Shown here: one piece after another, positions 60,273 through 64,000 of the stretch | Layout: every line of letters starts with the position of its first letter | Position numbering within the stretch: the stretch's first letter is position 1 | NCBI GenBank assembly: GCA_030378005.1 | Contig: JAUCGF010000085.1 | Coordinates: forward strand, 1-64,000 | Reading direction: 5' to 3' | DNA: 64,000 nt | From: Desulfococcaceae bacterium HSG9 | GTDB taxonomy: Bacteria > Desulfobacterota > Desulfobacteria > Desulfobacterales > JAUCGF01 | Notes under the pieces: model-generated | What the model was told of the DNA's origin: nothing | Seen by the model: only the letters and a program-made list of their open reading frames with translations | Database searches by the model: none | Position numbers and translations under genes: made by a program

Positions 60273-60764
60273 ATGGCGAAGAAAAGCCTGTCGCTTATCT
60301 TGGTATTATCGCTTTTAATTTTACTTTCCAGTTGCGCGAGTACGTCGCCCACTCCAGACCCGCTGTCATCATATACTGTGGCACCTGATCCGGTACCTGA
60401 TAACAGCGGCTCCTATATGTGTCCATATACACAAGACGGTGTGGTCGCTCAATGGTGCGATAAGGCTATCAATGCCAGTATCGGCGGTGGCGTAGGTAAA
60501 GTGGCCGGATCTCTGGCAGGCAGCCATCTTTTGGAAAAAATCCCATTTGTCGGAAGTCTTTTTGGAGCTGAACTCGGAGAAGCCGCCGGTCGCGCAATCG
60601 CCATTAAGGCCAGCGGTGGTTGGGATTACATAAAGGAAACAAGTGATCAATCGTTTAACAGTATTGATGATTTGAAAGTCTGGATGTATGTCACCTATTC
60701 TAAAAACGAACATTATGAACAAGTCTTAAAGGCGGTAGGGAATATTTACCCTGAATTCAATTAA
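60273..60764 (+). CDS. Lipoprotein, glycine-zipper-like, first gene of LpoB operon
   Basis: Lipoprotein signal MAKKSLSLILVLSLLILLSSC with Cys about 21, then a Gly/Ala-rich region (ASIGGGVGKVAGSLAGSHLLEKIPFVGSLFGAELGEAAGRAIAIKASGG in positions about 68-117, key pattern GxxxG) that resembles a glycine-zipper, then GWDYIKETSDQSFNSIDDLKVWMYV. ATG 60273 has AAGGAGTGGTAGGT before it and begins the signal peptide. The frame is also open to ATG 60168, which has its own GAGGAGGT site; use of that start would give a 35-residue basic N-terminal extension and probably abolish lipidation. Confidence 0.75.
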   Translation: MAKKSLSLILVLSLLILLSSCASTSPTPDPLSSYTVAPDPVPDNSGSYMCPYTQDGVVAQWCDKAINASIGGGVGKVAGSLAGSHLLEKIPFVGSLFGAELGEAAGRAIAIKASGGWDYIKETSDQSFNSIDDLKVWMYVTYSKNEHYEQVLKAVGNIYPEFN

Positions 60765-60815
60765 TATCAAATTTAATACGAATAAAGGATTGAATTCCAT
60801 GGCAAACAATTTAAC

Positions 60816-60890
60816 CTGAAACAAAAGTCGGGTTTCTGAAGCAAGGAAAAAATAAAAGAATTACAATCTCCGGGAAACCCGATTTTCAGG
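60816..60890. repeat. Inverted repeat CCTGAAACAAAAGTCGGGTTTC / GAAACCCGATTTTCAGG
   Basis: Left arm 60816-60836, right arm 60874-60890, with a 37-base loop, in the gap between the first lipoprotein gene and lpoB. It may weaken read-through within the operon or act as a processing site. It shares CCTGAAA and TTTCAGG ends with other elements at 46.2 kb. Confidence 0.75.
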
Positions 60891-60944
60891 CTGTCACTAA
60901 AAGATGCGGCTGTAAGTCAGCCGTTATAACAAGGAGGAGTTTAA

Positions 60945-61598
60945 ATGAAAAAAAAATCAATTACATTATTTGGAATGACTTTATTATTTGGGATGGTTTT
61001 ACTATTCAGTGGTTGCGCTACATATTCCACTCAGGTCGATAATACGTCCGGGCGTCCCAGCGTTTATGTCCAAAATGATTCCACAGGGCCGATTGCAGGC
61101 ATTGGCATTGAATCTCAGGACATCATCGGTATGACCGACAAGATGATGCGGGATATGTTTACTTACCCGATATTGACCAATGCGGGGTCTCCGCCCCATG
61201 TCATTATTGATTCTCAATATTTTAAAAATGAAAGCTCAAGCCGTATTAATTTGAATATGATCACTGACCGCTTACGGATTGGTTTGAACCGTAACGCCCG
61301 GGGACGTATGATTTTTGTTGGGCGTCATTTCAGTGATATGGTGGAAAAAGAGAAAAAACTGAAGTCCCAAGGTGTTGTCGGCGGGGGAACGACACCCCAT
61401 GCATCCAAAACTCTTGGCGGGGATTATCTCCTGGGTGGACGAATTACCTCACAAGATGCCATTCAACAAAGTACCGGCCTTACATCACGATCCACTTATA
61501 TCATGTTTGAAATGGTGGATCTGCAAACTGGTCAGATTGTATGGGGAGGTGATTATAGCTTTAAAAAAGCAGCGGCCGATGATGTTATCTACAGATAA
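60945..61598 (+). CDS. lpoB: LpoB-like penicillin-binding-protein activator lipoprotein
   Basis: 217 residues. Signal peptide with lipobox FSGC (Cys about 25). The body matches LpoB: STGPIAGIGIESQDIIGMTDKMMRDMF, RINLNMITDRLRIGLNRNARGRMIFV, TLGGDYLLGGRITSQDA, TYIMFEMVDLQTGQIVWGGDYSFKK. LpoB sits in the outer membrane and activates PBP1b through the cell wall. The AAGGAGGAG site is strong. COG3014-like and YcfL-like genes follow, a set typical of this family. Confidence 0.92.
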   Translation: MKKKSITLFGMTLLFGMVLLFSGCATYSTQVDNTSGRPSVYVQNDSTGPIAGIGIESQDIIGMTDKMMRDMFTYPILTNAGSPPHVIIDSQYFKNESSSRINLNMITDRLRIGLNRNARGRMIFVGRHFSDMVEKEKKLKSQGVVGGGTTPHASKTLGGDYLLGGRITSQDAIQQSTGLTSRSTYIMFEMVDLQTGQIVWGGDYSFKKAAADDVIYR

Positions 61599-61612
61599 AA
61601 GGAGATGATAAG

Positions 61613-62869
61613 ATGGATTCAAACAGGTTATTGAGATTGAGATTCGTCATTGTTCCCTTAATATTGATGTGTTGTATGATATCGGCGTGTGGCACTTCGA
61701 GCATGAACCAAACGATCAAAGTGCCTGAAGCTCAAATGAAAGCCTTCCTGGCTTCCAAACCTGAAGCATTGCACCCGGTTTATCGGCAGTTGAGAGTTGA
61801 AGGGGAACGCAACCGCGTACTGAACTGTATGCACTTAGGCCTGAATGCGATGCAACTCGGTTACTGGAATGATGCTAAAGATGCATTTGATCATGCCTTG
61901 AATAACATTGAAAGTGTATATGCTGATAATAAGCAGGCTGCCCAATCCCGTAGTTTATGGTACGAAGAGGGGCGCAAAAATTTTAAAGGCGAACCTTATG
62001 AACGGGTTATGGCCTATTATTACCGAGGGTTGATCTATATAAGGGATAAAGACTTTCAAAACGCCAGAGCTTGCTTCAAAGCAGGCATAAACCAGGACGT
62101 TTTTGCAGAAGAAAAAAAATATCAGGCTGATTTCGCTCTGATGTCATATTTGGGCGGATGGGTATCATTACAACTCAATGATGATTATTTGACCAAAGAT
62201 TACTTTGAAGAGTTAAAGAAATTCAGACCCGATGTCATTCTGCCAAAACCCGAAGACAATGTTCTTATAATTGTTGAAACCGGCAAGGCACCTCGAAAGT
62301 TGGGTGATGGTGTCGGCCACTGGCAATTAAAATTGTTCCGGGGAAAGAATTTTAAGGATAAAAGGGCCGCCGTTTCCGTTGATGGCGGGGAAAAAATTTC
62401 AGTTTATCCCCTTGAAGATATCTATTGGCAGGCGACAACAAGAGGAGGACGCCAAATTGACCATTTTTTAAAAGGCCAGGCTATCTTTAAAGCCAAAACT
62501 GAAATGGTGGGTTCTACCTTAACGGATGTAGCAGCCACTACAATGCATGCATCAACGGTTTTCGGTAATAGCTCTTCACAATTGCAGGGCGTCGGAGCTG
62601 CCGTCGGATTGTTGGGGGTTGCGGCACAACTCGCTTCCTATAACGCCAGACCGGAAGCGGATATCCGTTATTGGGCAAATTTGCCTGATTCTGTTCACAC
62701 CATCAGCCTGAATTTAACACCAGGCACGCATCAGCTTCATGTTGAATTTCAGGATGAACACGGAATAAATATAGAAGCGCTGAATCAAAAGATAGAAATA
62801 AACGTTCCGGAAACTTCTTCAAATTTGATTTGGTTAAGGTCTATGCAACAAATATATATAAAAAAATAA
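61613..62869 (+). CDS. COG3014-like lipoprotein
   Basis: 418 residues. Signal with lipobox ISAC (Cys about 26). TPR-like helices (RVLNCMHLGLNAMQLGYWNDAKDAFDHALNNIESVYAD, about 70-106; VMAYYYRGLIYIRDKDFQNARACFKAG, about 126-152), then a beta-rich part (about 210-418) with VETGKAPRKLGDGVG. These proteins commonly accompany LpoB and YcfL and may help in outer-membrane assembly; the exact role is not known. Fifteen bases separate it from lpoB, with GGAGATGATAAG before the ATG. Confidence 0.82.
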   Translation: MDSNRLLRLRFVIVPLILMCCMISACGTSSMNQTIKVPEAQMKAFLASKPEALHPVYRQLRVEGERNRVLNCMHLGLNAMQLGYWNDAKDAFDHALNNIESVYADNKQAAQSRSLWYEEGRKNFKGEPYERVMAYYYRGLIYIRDKDFQNARACFKAGINQDVFAEEKKYQADFALMSYLGGWVSLQLNDDYLTKDYFEELKKFRPDVILPKPEDNVLIIVETGKAPRKLGDGVGHWQLKLFRGKNFKDKRAAVSVDGGEKISVYPLEDIYWQATTRGGRQIDHFLKGQAIFKAKTEMVGSTLTDVAATTMHASTVFGNSSSQLQGVGAAVGLLGVAAQLASYNARPEADIRYWANLPDSVHTISLNLTPGTHQLHVEFQDEHGINIEALNQKIEINVPETSSNLIWLRSMQQIYIKK

Positions 62870-62890
62870 TACTTATATAGGAGTGACAAA

Positions 62891-63331
62891 ATGAAAAAAT
62901 TTATTTTAGCAACAGTTATCCTTGTTTTATCTTTTTTATTGACCGCTTGCCCTAAGTACTCGGTTCAGGAAGGTTCGTTTGATCCAGTCCGTATTCGTGA
63001 TCAAAATTTTCCAGGTACAACTATTCGTTGGAATAATGTTTCAATCGTTGACCCCGGCATTAAAAACAAGATATTTGTGGAAACAACCAATAGTCGTCGT
63101 TCCCCCACCGGAACTTTGGAGGTTTGGGTGATTTTGCGAAATCGAACAGATTATCCGATTCAAATCGAAGCTCGCACTTCATTTTATGACGCTACCCAAG
63201 CGCCTGTTGAACAACCGACTGCTTGGAAAAGATTGCTTTTGACGGCTAATAGCACCGGACATTATAAAGAAATGTCCGCAACTTTGACAGAAATCGGTTA
63301 TTATCATATCGAAGTAAGGGAGGGACGATAA
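62891..63331 (+). CDS. YcfL-like (DUF1425) lipoprotein
   Basis: 146 residues. Signal peptide with lipobox LTAC (Cys about 20). The beta-sandwich body contains LEVWVILRNRTDYPIQIEARTSFYDATQAPVEQPTAWKRLLL and TGHYKEMSATLTEIGYYHIEV, which match the YcfL type. Its place directly after LpoB and COG3014-like genes supports this. TAGGAGTG lies before the ATG. Confidence 0.78.
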   Translation: MKKFILATVILVLSFLLTACPKYSVQEGSFDPVRIRDQNFPGTTIRWNNVSIVDPGIKNKIFVETTNSRRSPTGTLEVWVILRNRTDYPIQIEARTSFYDATQAPVEQPTAWKRLLLTANSTGHYKEMSATLTEIGYYHIEVREGR

Positions 63332-63332
63332 A

Positions 63333-64000
63333 ATGAATCATAAATTATTTCTTGCTAAATTTTTTTTACAGTTGAGCATTTTGACATTATTCGCTTTGAC
63401 ATTATTCGCTTGTACCCATTATATTGAACAGCCTACCCCTCCCGGACAGGTCGCGCTTCCGGTTGAACCTGCCCAGGCGCAACCGTACCGTACTACGAAT
63501 GAGCCTGAACAGCCCTATCGTTTTCAGTCTGCAACCCAACCTCCGAATCCGAAAGCACCTCAGGCGGTACAATTTAAGCCGATGTTCAGTGCATCAATCA
63601 CCCATAAATTTAAAAAGGTATATTCTCGAATCGGTTCCCCGCGTTTGGCGGTGTTTTTTAACCGTGCCTTGAGTGATGAGGTGCGTGAGTGGAGGACGAC
63701 AGAAAGATTTGCGGTTACAACATCCGGCAAAGTCACCTATGAAACAAAAAAAGGCAAGGGAAAGATAAATGGCACCGGTGGTTTATCGGCTTACCACCAA
63801 ACCCATTTGGAAAACCCGAACAGAAACCCCATGGGAGAATCATGGATGTGGCGTTTTGAGGATGGTTTTCTGGCACCCTTGCTGGAGGTCAGTACCAAGG
63901 TGGTTGATCGTGCCACCATCATGCGACTGACTGCATCGGCATCAAATCAACAGGGCAGCGCACACGATTTAATGGCCGTTAAAAAAATTGAAATGGATTC
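63333..64000 (+). CDS. Lipoprotein of the LpoB operon, 3' end outside the window
   Basis: Open from ATG 63333 to the window edge (222 codons). It starts one base after the YcfL-like stop. The signal peptide contains an exact duplication of TTGACATTATTCGCT (two copies, five residues each), then lipobox LFAC (Cys about 27), a Pro/Gln-rich spacer (about 33-80) and a domain starting SPRLAVFFNRALSDEVREWRTTERF (key residues R, N, R, E, W), seen in lipoproteins that accompany LpoB. AGGGAGGGACG upstream is the ribosome-binding site. The domain is not identified beyond this. Confidence 0.75.
   Translation, partial: MNHKLFLAKFFLQLSILTLFALTLFACTHYIEQPTPPGQVALPVEPAQAQPYRTTNEPEQPYRFQSATQPPNPKAPQAVQFKPMFSASITHKFKKVYSRIGSPRLAVFFNRALSDEVREWRTTERFAVTTSGKVTYETKKGKGKINGTGGLSAYHQTHLENPNRNPMGESWMWRFEDGFLAPLLEVSTKVVDRATIMRLTASASNQQGSAHDLMAVKKIEMD

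Noticed and set aside
1-64000. Search for sulfate-reduction, magnetosome or reverse transcriptase genes to support the taxonomic or DGR ideas
   Set aside because: None is present in the window; the taxonomic and DGR suggestions therefore remain inferences.

Overview
The window looks like a chromosomal piece of a mesophilic, moderately AT-rich anaerobic or microaerophilic bacterium of the Desulfobacterota (most likely Desulfobacterales). This is an inference from gene content: a TRAP 2-oxoacid receptor, an ADP-forming acyl-CoA synthetase, a membrane Fe-S/cytochrome b protein of HdrC/NarI type, a 23S-intervening-sequence-type four-helix protein, a myxobacterial Pfa3-like lipid synthase and many composite sensor proteins. 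No rRNA, sulfate-reduction or magnetosome gene is present to fix the taxonomy. There is one tRNA, tRNA-Leu(UAA).

Layout. 0.1-7.3 kb: TRAP receptor lacking a signal peptide, then a minus-strand run guaA - coiled-coil membrane protein - rfbA - rfbC (GMP and dTDP-rhamnose supply), efp, tRNA-Leu and a tandem UspA protein. 7.5-14.6 kb: an ARPP-1-like protein and an exopolysaccharide export block (Wza lipoprotein, Wzz/BY-kinase-like protein with a broken P-loop, an IVP-type four-helix protein between them, and an internally duplicated membrane protein). 14.9-21.6 kb: an HD-GYP response regulator, a DUF3617 protein, an unassigned radical SAM protein, an Sfp-type phosphopantetheinyl transferase, and a SpoIIM-RDD membrane pair. 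21.7-24.9 kb: a 1076-aa phosphoesterase-NACHT-FGE/C-type-lectin protein that resembles bacterial NLR-like conflict proteins and whose last 40 residues look like a variable region of a diversity-generating retroelement. 25.0-32.0 kb: a 2315-aa KS-CLF-AT-(DH)4 megasynthase of the polyunsaturated fatty acid synthase type (Pfa3/PfaC-like), followed by an ArsS-like radical SAM protein. 33.4-43.1 kb: a long minus-strand series carA-carB-brnT-brnA-thioredoxin lipoprotein-small protein-acyl-CoA synthetase-hyuB. 43.5-51.9 kb: fabF, a fabH fragment, a REC-PATAN regulator, a membrane protein with a 39-bp minisatellite, the HdrC/cytochrome fusion, a MoaD-like protein and gdhA. 52-59.4 kb: a REC-REC-PPDK_N protein, YitT, Gph, a DUF4124 protein and a geranylgeranyl-reductase-type flavoprotein. 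60-64 kb: a probably sigma-54-driven operon of five lipoproteins including LpoB, a COG3014-like protein and a YcfL-like protein; the last gene runs off the window.

The most striking property of the window is its repeat load. At least seven different families of short palindromic or tandem motifs fill nearly every intergenic gap: GAATTC/GGAATG, GTGAAACGTGATGCG, TTAAAACTTGTAACTT, GTAGGGTGCGTTACG, GGAGTGC..GCACTCC, CAGTAGATG..CATCTACTG, and a 105-134 bp palindrome. The GAATTC family has also invaded the lipid synthase gene in frame at four places, so it is translated into peptides inside a modular enzyme. Nested palindromes (one family inside the arms of another) are visible at 21.6, 55.3, 55.6 and 59.6 kb.

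The two candidate systems of most interest are the megasynthase neighbourhood (radical SAM, phosphopantetheinyl transferase, KS-CLF-AT-DH protein, ArsS-like protein) with its translated palindromes, and the NACHT-FGE protein with a possible hypervariable recognition tail.
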